From an uncultured Hellea sp. (GTDB taxonomy: Bacteria > Pseudomonadota > Alphaproteobacteria > Caulobacterales > Maricaulaceae): 64,000 nt of DNA. How positions within the stretch are numbered: the stretch's first letter is position 1; the number at the start of each line of letters is the position of its first letter. Made by a program: the position numbers and the translations under genes. Location: positions 124,001 to 188,000 of the forward strand of contig CALLMD010000001.1 in the NCBI GenBank assembly GCA_938007935.1. Direction: 5' to 3'. This document shows, in pieces, positions 31,665-40,902 of this stretch. Below the pieces are notes generated by a model, which saw nothing but the letters and a program-made list of their open reading frames with translations, did not search any database and had not been told where the DNA came from.

Positions 31665-34562
31665 TTAGAAACGAACTCTAGCGCTAGAGAAGAATGTTCT
31701 TCCAAACACGTCATAAGTTGCAGGGAACGTGTTAGCTTGCTCGTCATTATCGCCGATTACTGGCGGTCCTGAATCCAGAAGGTTATTCGCACCAAACGTT
31801 AAGCTAAGATGCTCGCCAAAATCTTTAGTAATTGAAGCATCAAAATAATGCTTTGTACCAATTTCATCTACAAAGTTTCCAGGAGCCTCGTATTCGCCAT
31901 CAATAATCGCACCATTACGTACAGCGCCGATTAATTGCCATGCAAGTTGGCCACTCCAGTCGCCATTAGACAAGTTACCTGTCACTCTGTGACGATATTT
32001 AGGGTCTGGTTCGCCACACCCGGTACCAAACTGGCCCTGACATTCAAAGACTGACGAAGCATCAGTCGTTTGTGAGTACGCTTCAAGGTTAACTGTTCCA
32101 AGATATGCAATGCTTAAATCACCGAGATTAAAGGCATCTACAGAGTAATTCGCGGCAATATCTATACCTTTCACACCTTGATTTGCAATGTTAGCAGACT
32201 GCGTTGAGACGGCCAGAATAGTACCATCTGCACGACGCTCTACCGCATTACATGCTGCACCACCAACACCACGTGTAGCGGGATCGATATAACAGTTGAA
32301 TAGAACCGTTGCCGCGCCAACTGCGCCAATTGCTTGGGTAATATCCACATCATAATAATCAACACTTAACGACAATCCGTCTATAAAGTCTGGCGTTAAT
32401 ACTGCACCAAATGTGATTGTTTCAGCTTCTTCAACACTCAGGTTAACGTTACCACCACTCAGGGCACGAACTTGACCTGCAGCCGTGTTCAAAGCTGGCG
32501 TTCCGATGACGCCAGCTGGAGCTCCAGTAGCCTGACAAATCGCTACGCCTTCAGCATCAAGAGCACCATTTAGAGAAGCGAACGCTTCTGAACATGGATC
32601 TTCTGCTCCAGGGAAGTTCTCTCCAACAGCTGCGAAGAGTTCTCCAATGTTAGGAGCACGTACAGCTGTATTGTAGTTACCGCGTAAACGGAACTGATCG
32701 TTGAAAGCCCAATCACCACCAATTTTGTAGTTATAATGAGTTCCAGCAGTACTGAAATCTGATACACGACCAGCAAGGTCAAGTGTAATACTATCAGCAA
32801 ATGCTTTACCACTTACAAGAGGAACTGACATCTCCGCATAAGCTGAATAGACACCATAATCACCCTGCAAAGCTGGCGCGCCATTAAAGCCAGCAATTGT
32901 ACTCGCCGCGACATCTTGGGATGGGCGGAAAACAAATGCATTTTCAATGTATTCACCACCAATCGCAACGCCGATAGGGTCATCGGTTATTTTAAGATTG
33001 CCGAGATCACCCGTAAAGTTAAGTTGAGCAACTCTTTGAATTGTCTCATCCGTTGTTGAAGCTGCTGTTCTTAAGAAAGCAGCCGCTTCTTCAGAGATGT
33101 TTCCTGGTCCGAAAAGGTTAAGCGGCGCACAACCAGTTGTCGCACCATTTGTTCCACCATCCGCACAAGATGGGTTACCATTCGCATCAAGATCAACATT
33201 TCCGTCACCATCAGCATCTGCCAGTAAAAGCGCCTGGTCAAAACGGCCGCGGTTTACGTTACCATCTTGGAAAGTGGATGATTGCGTACGACCTTCAGAA
33301 TAAGAGAGGTCGTAATCCCAATCACCAATAAAATCACCCTTAACACCCGTTAGTATTTGGAAGGTATTACGAGAGTCAGAATTAAATCGTGGCCCAACCT
33401 CGACAAGACGGCGACGCAAAAGCGCTTGAGCTGTATCATCGATACCATCTCCATCTGTATCGACGCCAGAGCCGATTGCATCAGAAAGAACTTGTTGCGT
33501 AGCAGGATCAATAAATGGGTTTCCGTCTAGGGAGAATTCTGGACCCTGAAAAATAGGTGTAGGCGCCAATTGTGAAGATACTGTGTTATTTGCAAAACGT
33601 GCTTCTGCATAAACTTCAGCATGATCATTAATCTCATAATTCGCTGTACCATTCAAGGTAAAGCGTTCTTGCGGCAACTGAATGAAGTTAACAGGCGCGT
33701 AGTTGTAGAAATCATTAACATCGCCAGATGTCACAAATGGACGGGCTACGCCTGCACCCTCGAAAACGACACCAAAACTAGGTGAAAAACCACCTAAACC
33801 ACCAGCGAAGATTGATGTTCCTGGGACACCTGAAGAACCACCAGGCTCTAAGCCCGTGTTGTCGGCATTATCAAAGAACGCAGTTTCAGAGAAATCACGA
33901 TCGCCTTGGAAAAGAGCAGAACGATCAGTATAACCGATATTAATAGTCGCATTACCACGTCCATCAGCGGTATTCGCGCCCATTGTAACAGACGCGTTAA
34001 CTGTTTCAGCATCGCCTTGTTCTGTTATTGAACCACCAACACTTGCCTCAATACCTTCAAAGTCATCCTTCAGGATGAAGTTAACAACACCTGCAACCGC
34101 GTCAGCACCATAAACAGATGACGCGCCACCCGTTAGAACTTCAACATTTTCAATCATTGATGGCGCAATAGTGTTGATATCGACAACACCACCAGCACCG
34201 TTAACCATCGCACGACGACCATTTACGAGAACAAGTGTCCGGTTAGCACCAAGACCGCGAAGGTCAACAGTTGCCGTACCGTTACCCGGGTTGTTTGATG
34301 TCCGGTCTAGACCTGGAACAGTTTGTGGGAGCGTATTAAGTAGATTTTCTGTATTAATCGCGCCTGTCCGCTCAAACTGCACAGCATTAACTGTTGCAAC
34401 TGGTGAGTTTGAGATAAAGTCTTTTTTGACAATACGCGAACCTGTAACAACGATTTCGTCGTCATCACTATCTTGTGCATGCGCAGGCGCAGCAAACGCG
34501 CCGATTGTCGCTACTGACAACAATGTTGTCATCAGCATTTGTTTTTTGGTTAAGTTTTTCAC
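31665..34562 (-). CDS. TonB-dependent receptor
   Basis: A 965-residue outer membrane receptor with a signal peptide (cleavage near AHAQ). The TonB box-like start is DEIVVTGSRI; the plug domain contains NLLNTLPQTVPG, VDLRGLGANRTLVLVNGRR and VEVLTGGASSVYGADAVAGV. The barrel ends in a terminal Phe (FFSSARVRF). Two Asp-rich loops (DTDGDGIDD near residue 370 and DADGDGNVDLDANGN near residue 450) look like calcium-binding loops. It starts with GTG after GGGGA. Substrate cannot be read from sequence; this Oar/CirA-like group takes up siderophores, sugars or peptides. It is unlinked to a substrate operon but 4 kb from the TonB motor genes. Confidence 0.93.
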   Translation of the reverse strand: MKNLTKKQMLMTTLLSVATIGAFAAPAHAQDSDDDEIVVTGSRIVKKDFISNSPVATVNAVQFERTGAINTENLLNTLPQTVPGLDRTSNNPGNGTATVDLRGLGANRTLVLVNGRRAMVNGAGGVVDINTIAPSMIENVEVLTGGASSVYGADAVAGVVNFILKDDFEGIEASVGGSITEQGDAETVNASVTMGANTADGRGNATINIGYTDRSALFQGDRDFSETAFFDNADNTGLEPGGSSGVPGTSIFAGGLGGFSPSFGVVFEGAGVARPFVTSGDVNDFYNYAPVNFIQLPQERFTLNGTANYEINDHAEVYAEARFANNTVSSQLAPTPIFQGPEFSLDGNPFIDPATQQVLSDAIGSGVDTDGDGIDDTAQALLRRRLVEVGPRFNSDSRNTFQILTGVKGDFIGDWDYDLSYSEGRTQSSTFQDGNVNRGRFDQALLLADADGDGNVDLDANGNPSCADGGTNGATTGCAPLNLFGPGNISEEAAAFLRTAASTTDETIQRVAQLNFTGDLGNLKITDDPIGVAIGGEYIENAFVFRPSQDVAASTIAGFNGAPALQGDYGVYSAYAEMSVPLVSGKAFADSITLDLAGRVSDFSTAGTHYNYKIGGDWAFNDQFRLRGNYNTAVRAPNIGELFAAVGENFPGAEDPCSEAFASLNGALDAEGVAICQATGAPAGVIGTPALNTAAGQVRALSGGNVNLSVEEAETITFGAVLTPDFIDGLSLSVDYYDVDITQAIGAVGAATVLFNCYIDPATRGVGGAACNAVERRADGTILAVSTQSANIANQGVKGIDIAANYSVDAFNLGDLSIAYLGTVNLEAYSQTTDASSVFECQGQFGTGCGEPDPKYRHRVTGNLSNGDWSGQLAWQLIGAVRNGAIIDGEYEAPGNFVDEIGTKHYFDASITKDFGEHLSLTFGANNLLDSGPPVIGDNDEQANTFPATYDVFGRTFFSSARVRF

Positions 34563-34680
34563 TAAAAATCCCCTTCGAACTGAATTTTTTAACTTGCCAT
34601 TATGGCATCACATGACTCGCGGGGGCGAGACACTATTGCGGGTGACTTACCGACTCCTAAGGCAGGACTCAAGCAGCAAT
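34563..34680 (-). promoter_or_regulatory. Structured 5' leader of the TonB-dependent receptor
   Basis: The minus-strand leader can form CTCGC/GCGAG with a CCCC loop (34616-34629) and TGCCA/TGGCA with a 3-nt loop (34595-34607) before the GGGGA ribosome-binding site. No known riboswitch core, such as a B12 box, is recognisable. It may be a regulatory or stability element, or chance. Confidence 0.3.
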
Positions 34681-34841
34681 ATGAATTTTTCCTAATGTTT
34701 ATGGCAAAAAAATCAAATATGTTGCAAAAATACACACCTTACATAAAATTCCTCTCATGCTAGGCTAAAAAAATCCTAAGCTCAAAACGAGAACAGAAAA
34801 ATATCTATATTTTTCAGCAAGTTAAATAAGGAGACGTCTTC

Positions 34842-35390
34842 GTGCTAGTCATTACGAAATACCGAACAATATGCTTCCTGATAACTTTATGCATCATCAT
34901 AATCGTGCCTTTGCCCGCAAAAGCGCAAGTAAGTCCATTAAATGCAATTTATAAATGCGCGGAAATTTCTGACGACATTCAAAGACTCGCATGTTTTGAT
35001 GAAAACGTCCCTATTCTAAAAACCAAGGAAGATAAAAAAGAAATGGTCGCAATAGATGCCGAGGGCGTAAAAGCCATAGAGAGAGACTCATTTGGCTTTT
35101 CTTTACCCTCATTACCTAAATTAGGGCTACTAAAATCAAAATCAGATAAAGCGAAAAAGTCAGCCCAAACATTTGATGTCAAATCAATTTCAAAACACCG
35201 CAATGGCGTAACATTGACTATGACCAACGGCCACGTATGGCGGCAAATTAATGGAGATATTGGCTATATTCCAAAAGGGAAACTAACAGCAAAAATAAAA
35301 CCCGCTTCCTTGGGTACATTTTTTATCTCTTTAGAAAACGAAAAGGGTCAAAGTGGTCGCAAAGGTGCGAGATTTAAACGAACTGATTAA
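34842..35390 (+). CDS. Secreted protein of unknown function with CA-x(n)-RLACFD motif
   Basis: A 182-residue secreted protein with a signal peptide (cleavage near AKAQ29). After it comes IYKCAEISDDIQRLACFDE, a Cys pair motif common in small periplasmic proteins of alphaproteobacteria. A Lys/Ser-rich middle is followed by a beta-rich part (GVTLTMTNGHVWRQI, GYIPKGKLTAKIKP), ending in a basic tail. The start is GTG at 34842, set by AAGGAG eight bases upstream. No function is known to me. The gene is divergent from the TonB-dependent receptor. Confidence 0.75.
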   Translation: MLVITKYRTICFLITLCIIIIVPLPAKAQVSPLNAIYKCAEISDDIQRLACFDENVPILKTKEDKKEMVAIDAEGVKAIERDSFGFSLPSLPKLGLLKSKSDKAKKSAQTFDVKSISKHRNGVTLTMTNGHVWRQINGDIGYIPKGKLTAKIKPASLGTFFISLENEKGQSGRKGARFKRTD

Positions 35391-35407
35391 CGTCAGTGAA
35401 TAGGACT

Positions 35408-36382
35408 CTAAACGCTTCGCAGAACCCATGCCGCTGGCAAATCACCCTCTTTGAAAAATAGTTTTTCGGGTAGGGATAATCTAAGGCCTTGATTTATAAA
35501 GTTATTTCTAATTTCAAAAATTAGACTTTCAGGAATCGCTGCCTGTGTCATACTCAGCATGCGGCCTTCATAAGCTTGAACCTCCGAGTGCATAGCTTCT
35601 AGCCAACTCAAACAATCTCCCAAAGTATATTTTTGATATGTCAGCAAAAGCTTGTGAGTAGACTCGAGCAAATGATACGCGAACCGACCAAATTCTTTTT
35701 GCCTAGCTCCTGCTGTTCTTAACCACGCCATTATAGGCGCGGCATTAACATTTAAATTAGACATAGATTGAATAGCTATTTGTCTATCTTCGGGTAAGGA
35801 TGTTTTTTGCGCCTTATACACGCTCTTAAATGTATCAGCTCCAACTTCAAAAAAACCACTTTGTTGGATGAGCGAAATTTTATCTAAAGCCCCAAAACAT
35901 TCTTTGGCTATAGCGCCGTCCTTGATATGTGTAACGAGAGCAATTTTCCCTTCTGGTTTTAAAATTCTTCCCATTTCATTTGTTGCTAAGATAATTTTCT
36001 TTGCTCCCCCAGCATACTCAAAACCAAATTGGCTTACAATCATATCAAAGCTGTCTAACTCGAAAGGCGTCTTATCTACTGGTCCCACAACACCAACAAC
36101 ATTAGGTATTTTTGTTTTTAAGACATCAATTGCACTTGTGGAAACATCAAGGCCTGTCAAATCCGTTAGGCCCAAACGATTAGCGTGACTTAAAACTGAG
36201 CCTGCACCACAAGCAAAGTCAGCTAATTTAGTTGACTTTGGCACCTCTTTGAAAATTTTCTCCCAAAAATTTGTCAAAACTTGGTTATTTTCAATTCCAA
36301 CACCCAATAGAGCGTTACCAGAGTTTTGAGCAGACCGACCCTCCCAGTAATTATCCCAATTTTGCGTATGATTAGAGGTCAT
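35408..36382 (-). CDS. Class I SAM-dependent methyltransferase
   Basis: A 324-residue methyltransferase. Motif I is LADFACGAGSVLSHANRLG (residues 44-62), followed by the acidic LTGLDVS, and the post-motif FDMIVSQFGFEYAGG with the EMGRILKPEGKIALVTH motif IV/V region. The C-terminal half (about 170-324) is helical and may bind the substrate. The substrate is unknown. The N-terminal NWDNYWEGRSAQNSGN block resembles methyltransferases acting on sugars or lipids. The gene is more A/T-rich than its neighbours to the right. Confidence 0.85.
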   Translation of the reverse strand: MTSNHTQNWDNYWEGRSAQNSGNALLGVGIENNQVLTNFWEKIFKEVPKSTKLADFACGAGSVLSHANRLGLTDLTGLDVSTSAIDVLKTKIPNVVGVVGPVDKTPFELDSFDMIVSQFGFEYAGGAKKIILATNEMGRILKPEGKIALVTHIKDGAIAKECFGALDKISLIQQSGFFEVGADTFKSVYKAQKTSLPEDRQIAIQSMSNLNVNAAPIMAWLRTAGARQKEFGRFAYHLLESTHKLLLTYQKYTLGDCLSWLEAMHSEVQAYEGRMLSMTQAAIPESLIFEIRNNFINQGLRLSLPEKLFFKEGDLPAAWVLRSV

Positions 36383-36546
36383 ATTTACGGCTTTCCTGTT
36401 CCTCTATTAATTGGCAATTATTAGCCTTAAAGCCCGTACACATAAAAAGAGCAAGCGGGGATAAAGCCTCGTTATACACGTGCTGAAATAACAATTAATG
36501 TAGAGTATCGGGACTGGCGCTTACCTTTAACTTGGCTTAAATACTC

Positions 36547-37449
36547 ATGGTTATGAGCATCCCCTTTGTTAGAGAATTTGAATTTGAATATGGCGTTTTG
36601 GCGCAATTAAGTCCGCTAATTCAACGCGTTATTGCCAATAATCCGGGGCCTTTTACCTATACGGGGACGGGGGTCTATATTATTGGCGATAAAAATGTGG
36701 CTGTTATTGACCCCGGCCCAGACCTTGCTGAGCATCGCGCAGCTCTGGATACAGCTTTAGAGGGCCGGCGCGTGACGCATGTTCTGATGACTCATCATCA
36801 TCTTGACCATTCACCGCTGGCAATTCCGCTTGCCAAAGATCATGGATGTCAGGTCTATGGATATGGCCTCCAAATGCGTCCTCCCAAAGACGGTGAGGTC
36901 CGGCTTGAGGCCGGAGATGATCTCTCCTTTAAACCGGATGTCGAGATTAGAGAGGGCGATGTCATTCACGGCGACGGCTGGACCATCGACGCCATTCACA
37001 CGCCTGGTCACACCTCAAACCATATGTGTTACGGCCTGCGCGAAGAAAACACGCTCTTCTCGGGCGATCATATAATGGGCTGGTCAACCAGCGTAGTCTC
37101 CCCGCCCGATGGCCATATGGGAGATTACCTTGACAGTCTTGCGCGCATAAAATCCCGCCATTTTGACAAGATTTGGCCGACCCATGGTCCCTGCATTGAA
37201 AAGGTCGATGAATTTGTGCAGGCCTATATAGACCACCGCCTTGCCCGTGAAACCCAAATTATGGCCGCGCTCAAGAGCGGCCTTAGGGACATTATGGATA
37301 TTGTCGAAAGGCTTTATACGGATATCGATAAGCGCCTTTACCCTGCGGCGGCGCATAGCGTGCTCTCTCACTTAATACATATGCGCGAGACGGGACGAGT
37401 CACATCCAAAGATAAAGACGGATTAAGGGCGAAGTATTTCCCCGCCTGA
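36547..37449 (+). CDS. MBL-fold metallo-hydrolase (LACTB2-like)
   Basis: A 300-residue metallo-beta-lactamase-fold hydrolase. The metal ligands are His83, His85, Asp87 and His88 in THHHLDHS, His in TPGHTSNH and Asp in FSGDHIMG, with a further His in WPTHGP. The C-terminal winged-helix-like tail (about 230-300) is typical of LACTB2-like proteins, which are hydrolases with reported RNase activity in animals. Cytoplasmic; the bacterial substrate is not established. Start ATG at 36547; a second ATG two codons later is equally possible. Confidence 0.9.
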   Translation: MVMSIPFVREFEFEYGVLAQLSPLIQRVIANNPGPFTYTGTGVYIIGDKNVAVIDPGPDLAEHRAALDTALEGRRVTHVLMTHHHLDHSPLAIPLAKDHGCQVYGYGLQMRPPKDGEVRLEAGDDLSFKPDVEIREGDVIHGDGWTIDAIHTPGHTSNHMCYGLREENTLFSGDHIMGWSTSVVSPPDGHMGDYLDSLARIKSRHFDKIWPTHGPCIEKVDEFVQAYIDHRLARETQIMAALKSGLRDIMDIVERLYTDIDKRLYPAAAHSVLSHLIHMRETGRVTSKDKDGLRAKYFPA

Positions 37450-37451
37450 CT

Positions 37452-38294
37452 CTATTTCGACATTTTACCGAGGAAAATGCGGATACGCTGTGCATTTGCG
37501 CCCATATCCGATAGGCCCACACGGCTGACCGAGCGAAGATCAATGACGGAGCCGCCCCCTTCGCTTGGCCGGATACGGATAACAATATCATCCTTGAAGC
37601 CATACCAAAATGTCGAATCGGTGGCTTCTATAATTCCCGCATTCACATCCTCGGATTTTATCTTCCACCCCATATCCGCCGCAATGGCTCTAGCTTGACC
37701 AAAGGCAACGTCAGGAGAGGCGCTTAGAATTAAAGGTCTGACTTTAGGATAGGCCTGGCTTTGCAAAGCTGACACCAACGCCATAACGGGTTTGCCATCG
37801 GCATCTTTCTCATGCTTAGGTGCCATCTTTCCTGCATAGTCAACCGTATTTACGCCTTCAACTTGCCCGCGTTCGGACAATATGGCATCGCTAAAGACTG
37901 GCACATCCTGGGTGTTTGTTGTGATATCATGGATGAGCGGAAGGCTTGTTACCTTGTTTTTAACGCCGGCTAATTGCCCCAAGCCGACCAAGGGTATAAC
38001 CAAAGCAAAGGCTCCAACAAAAAAACCTTTTTTTGGCGCCATCAAAGACAGGAGCATAGCAAGAACAGCAAATACGCCACAGGCAATTAAAAGCGCAGGG
38101 CCAACCTTTTGTGAGAGGGTCCCAAGGCCGAATTTCCAACTCCAAAGCCCTAATTTAGAGCCAAGGCCCGCCACCATAAATGTGAGCGGCCCTGCAAAGG
38201 CTAAAATCTTGGTCAACCGCAACACAATATCGCGAATTTTCCGGCGTTTTACACCCTTAACAGGCTGCTCAACATTGATCACATCAGTGCTCAT
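37452..38294 (-). CDS. DUF1499 family membrane protein
   Basis: A 280-residue protein with three predicted transmembrane helices in the N-terminal 120 residues (ILAFAGPLTFMVAGLGSKLG, ALLIACGVFAVLAMLLSLM, GAFALVIPLVGLGQLAG) and a C-terminal DUF1499 domain (about 130-280; the DATDSTFWYGFKDDIVIRI core and the SVSRVGLSDMGANAQRI end are characteristic). DUF1499 is of unknown function. It converges with the metallo-hydrolase gene with a 2-bp gap and starts 8 bp after the small membrane protein gene downstream of pdxH. Confidence 0.88.
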   Translation of the reverse strand: MSTDVINVEQPVKGVKRRKIRDIVLRLTKILAFAGPLTFMVAGLGSKLGLWSWKFGLGTLSQKVGPALLIACGVFAVLAMLLSLMAPKKGFFVGAFALVIPLVGLGQLAGVKNKVTSLPLIHDITTNTQDVPVFSDAILSERGQVEGVNTVDYAGKMAPKHEKDADGKPVMALVSALQSQAYPKVRPLILSASPDVAFGQARAIAADMGWKIKSEDVNAGIIEATDSTFWYGFKDDIVIRIRPSEGGGSVIDLRSVSRVGLSDMGANAQRIRIFLGKMSK

Positions 38295-38302
38295 AATTTA
38301 TC

Positions 38303-38923
38303 CTATAATCCTAAATCAGACGGCGAGACTTTCGACAGCACATATAGAACGATAAAGCCCAGTGCCAGTCCTATAAGAAGGTTTCGCGTCGAGAGAATTT
38401 CCGCGCCCCCGCGCTGTCCCCAATCATCACGCCTATGACGGTTTTGGTCTTTTTGCGGGGCGTGGCGGCGACTCAGCCCGTAATCTTCACCGCGGCCTGC
38501 TTGACGGGCTTTGACTTTACGTTCGGAGCCTTGCTTGAAAGCTTTGTATTTTTTATCCCTGTTTTGTCCCTTATGTGCGCCTTTCGCTCTTTGGCCATAA
38601 TTGGCAGCATCAAGGCGTTGTTGCAGCGTTAATTTTGAGCCCGGATAAGACTTTTTTTGACGCGCGCGCTCACGGCCGCGCTGGGTTGGCGTCATGTCTT
38701 GCCAAGATCCCCCAAGAGCATCATCTTTCCATTCATCTCTGCGCTCAGGGCTTGTTTCAAATTCGTTTGATTGCGCCGCTTTTACTTTGGCCTGTATGTC
38801 CGATAATTGTTCACGCGTCACGCCAGATTTTTTGGACGCTTTAGCAATGCCTTTTCCTGCCGCTCTAACATTGGAAAAAATAAACCAAGCAAAGATAAGA
38901 AATATAATCAGGCCGAAATCCAT
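38303..38923 (-). CDS. Basic membrane protein with two terminal helices, unknown
   Basis: A 206-residue protein with one N-terminal transmembrane helix (residues 4-20) and one near the C-terminus (about 183-200). The cytoplasmic middle is very basic and low in hydrophobic residues (RERARQKKSYPG, KGQNRDKKYKAFKQG, RHRRDDWGQRGG) and probably disordered. It could bind nucleic acid or acidic lipids. I recognise no family. It is 8 bp from the DUF1499 gene and 23 bp from pdxH, suggesting one transcript. Confidence 0.7.
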   Translation of the reverse strand: MDFGLIIFLIFAWFIFSNVRAAGKGIAKASKKSGVTREQLSDIQAKVKAAQSNEFETSPERRDEWKDDALGGSWQDMTPTQRGRERARQKKSYPGSKLTLQQRLDAANYGQRAKGAHKGQNRDKKYKAFKQGSERKVKARQAGRGEDYGLSRRHAPQKDQNRHRRDDWGQRGGAEILSTRNLLIGLALGFIVLYVLSKVSPSDLGL

Positions 38924-38946
38924 AACATCCTATAGACTGCTTTAGC

Positions 38947-39627
38947 TCAAGGGAAAAGGCGTGATGTTTTCCATCCTGTTTCACTTGCTTTAAAGAGAAT
39001 ACGGTCATGTAAGCGGTAAGCGCCATCCTGCCAAAACTCAATGCTTTGCGGTTTCACCCGCCAGCCATACCAATGAGGTGGGCGCGGGACATCTTGGCCT
39101 TCATATTGAGCTTCAACTTTTTTAGTCTCCGTCATAAGGGTTTCGCGGTCATCCACAGGGCTAGATTGCTGTGACGCCCAAGCCCCGATTTGAGACCCGC
39201 GCGCGCGGGAGCGAAAATAGTTATCTGACTCCGCCGCGCTCACTTTTACGACTTCACCTCTAACCCGCACTTGGCGGCGCAAACTTTTCCAATGAAAGCA
39301 AAGCGCGGCTTTACCTTGCCCGCGAAGCTGCGTGCCCTTTGCGCTCTGGCCATTGGTATAAAAAACAAAACCCCGCTTATCGATAGCTTTCAGCAAGACC
39401 ATGCGCACATCAGGTAAACCGCCTGCATCCACAGTGGCTAAGGACATCGCGTGGGGATCATTAATCTCAGCCTTAACCGCTGCGGCAAGCCAGTTTTCAA
39501 AAAGCGCAATCGGGTCTTGGCTTTGCGTCCATGATAAATCGCGCGGCGCATGCCGGCCCGAAACATCATCCGTCTTATAATCATCAGCGCTCGGAGAGGC
39601 CGGAATTATATTGTCTTTAGAGACCAT
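38947..39627 (-). CDS. pdxH: Pyridoxamine 5'-phosphate oxidase
   Basis: A 226-residue PdxH, the FMN enzyme that oxidises pyridoxine or pyridoxamine 5'-phosphate to pyridoxal 5'-phosphate. Family stretches are MSLATVDAGGLPDVRMVLLK, GFVFYTNGQSAKG, RRQVRVRGEV, RSRARGSQIGAWASQQS and the C-terminal LHDRILFKASETGWKTSRLFP (shortened core ...GWKTSRLFP). The C-terminal RLFP ending is typical. The divergent J-domain gene next to it is a frequent alphaproteobacterial neighbour. Confidence 0.96.
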   Translation of the reverse strand: MVSKDNIIPASPSADDYKTDDVSGRHAPRDLSWTQSQDPIALFENWLAAAVKAEINDPHAMSLATVDAGGLPDVRMVLLKAIDKRGFVFYTNGQSAKGTQLRGQGKAALCFHWKSLRRQVRVRGEVVKVSAAESDNYFRSRARGSQIGAWASQQSSPVDDRETLMTETKKVEAQYEGQDVPRPPHWYGWRVKPQSIEFWQDGAYRLHDRILFKASETGWKTSRLFP

Positions 39628-39753
39628 GAGATACTTTCAAATCTGCAATGAAACACAAAATTAACCATGTCTTTCAGCACTTTATTTACCAAACGCGTTC
39701 ATTAGTTATCATAGATTAAGTATAAAAATAGACAGAAAATTAAGACAAGCCCT

Positions 39754-39969
39754 ATGACACGACAAGAAGCTTTGATGACATTGGGTCTCTCCTCCGCTGC
39801 GCGCGAAGCTGACATTCGCGCGGCGTGGCGTAAAAAAGCCAAGTTTTTTCATCCCGATAGCCCCTATGCCAATATCGGTGCTTTCCTCCAGGCCAAATCC
39901 GCCTATCACACGCTCATCCCGCCAGCGCCAAAAGCCTTTCGCGTTCAAGCCAGATCACGCGCAGTTTAA
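39754..39969 (+). CDS. Small J-domain protein
   Basis: A 71-residue DnaJ-like protein consisting of little more than a J domain: helix II IRAAWRKKAKFF, the HPD motif at residues 33-35, and helix III AFLQAKSAYHTLI. J proteins stimulate DnaK ATPase. There is no zinc-finger or client domain. It is divergent from pdxH. Confidence 0.85.
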   Translation: MTRQEALMTLGLSSAAREADIRAAWRKKAKFFHPDSPYANIGAFLQAKSAYHTLIPPAPKAFRVQARSRAV

Positions 39970-40065
39970 GCAAAATCCATAAAATCTAGGCCCAAATAAT
40001 AGAGCTTGCAGCCAAGACGGCTTTGTTTGAAACTACGTATCAGACACATGCCCAAAGGATAGCTA

Positions 40066-40902
40066 TTGCGCTCGCTTATTTTTAATATTTTTTTCCTTGT
40101 GATGACGGTCATTTATGCCTTTGTCAGTGTGATATTATCGCTCCTGCCTGGGCGCAAACTCATGATGGGGAGCCTGCGTCGTTACACACGGCTTATGGTC
40201 TGGGGCATGCGGGTCATTGCGGGCATCAAAGTGAATGTAACAGGGCATGAACATATTCCCGCCGAAGGACCGGTAATTATCGCGGCCAAGCATCAAAGTT
40301 ACGGGGATGGCTTTGTTGTCTTTTCCCAATTTTTCGATCTCTCATTTGTAACAGGTGACGCGATTACAAAGTTTCTTTTTGTCGGCCGTATCCTAACCAA
40401 AATGAATGCGGTGGTGATTAATAATTGCGGCGGCGAAGATCAGCGCCGCAAAATGGCCGAGTCGTCACAGCTTGTCCGAGAACAAGGCCGCCGTTTACTC
40501 ATCTACCCCGAAGGACATTTATCCAAAATTGGTACCCAGCACCGGTACCGCAAAGGCGTCTATCATCTTTATAAAGATTTTGACTGTCCCGTCGTTCCCC
40601 TCGCCAGCAATCTCGGGCAGCGCTGGAATCAAAATGACTGGATAAAACATCCCGGCCGCGCCGATCTTGAATTTATGCCTCCTATTATGCCCGGCCTTGG
40701 CAAGGACGAATTTATGGAAAAATTGGAGATAATGATTGAGACGCGATCAATTGAACTTTTAGATCTTGAAGATTTGGGACATTTAAATCCCGATGACATT
40801 GGTAAAACTGAAGAAAATGAAGTTGCTAAAGCAAAGCGTCTCGCCCGCGAAGCAGAAGATGCAAGTTCACAAGAACCCGCTTCAAAAGGACAAATGACAT
40901 GA
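40066..40902 (+). CDS. plsC: 1-acyl-sn-glycerol-3-phosphate acyltransferase
   Basis: A 278-residue PlsC-type acyltransferase that makes phosphatidic acid. N-terminal membrane helix (residues 5-27), catalytic H-x4-D motif at His76-Asp81 (KHQSYGD) and the YPEGHL block in place of the usual FPEGTR. The start is TTG at 40066: AAAGGA lies eight bases upstream and an ATG just before runs into a stop. It overlaps the next gene by 4 bp (ATGA). Together with the LplT-like transporter it resembles the lysophospholipid recycling pair found in other bacteria. Confidence 0.9.
   Translation: MRSLIFNIFFLVMTVIYAFVSVILSLLPGRKLMMGSLRRYTRLMVWGMRVIAGIKVNVTGHEHIPAEGPVIIAAKHQSYGDGFVVFSQFFDLSFVTGDAITKFLFVGRILTKMNAVVINNCGGEDQRRKMAESSQLVREQGRRLLIYPEGHLSKIGTQHRYRKGVYHLYKDFDCPVVPLASNLGQRWNQNDWIKHPGRADLEFMPPIMPGLGKDEFMEKLEIMIETRSIELLDLEDLGHLNPDDIGKTEENEVAKAKRLAREAEDASSQEPASKGQMT

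Noticed and set aside
36518-36546. TTAA-N6-TTAA just before the metallo-hydrolase start as a CtrA box
   Set aside because: The spacer is 6, not 7, and it almost touches the start codon.
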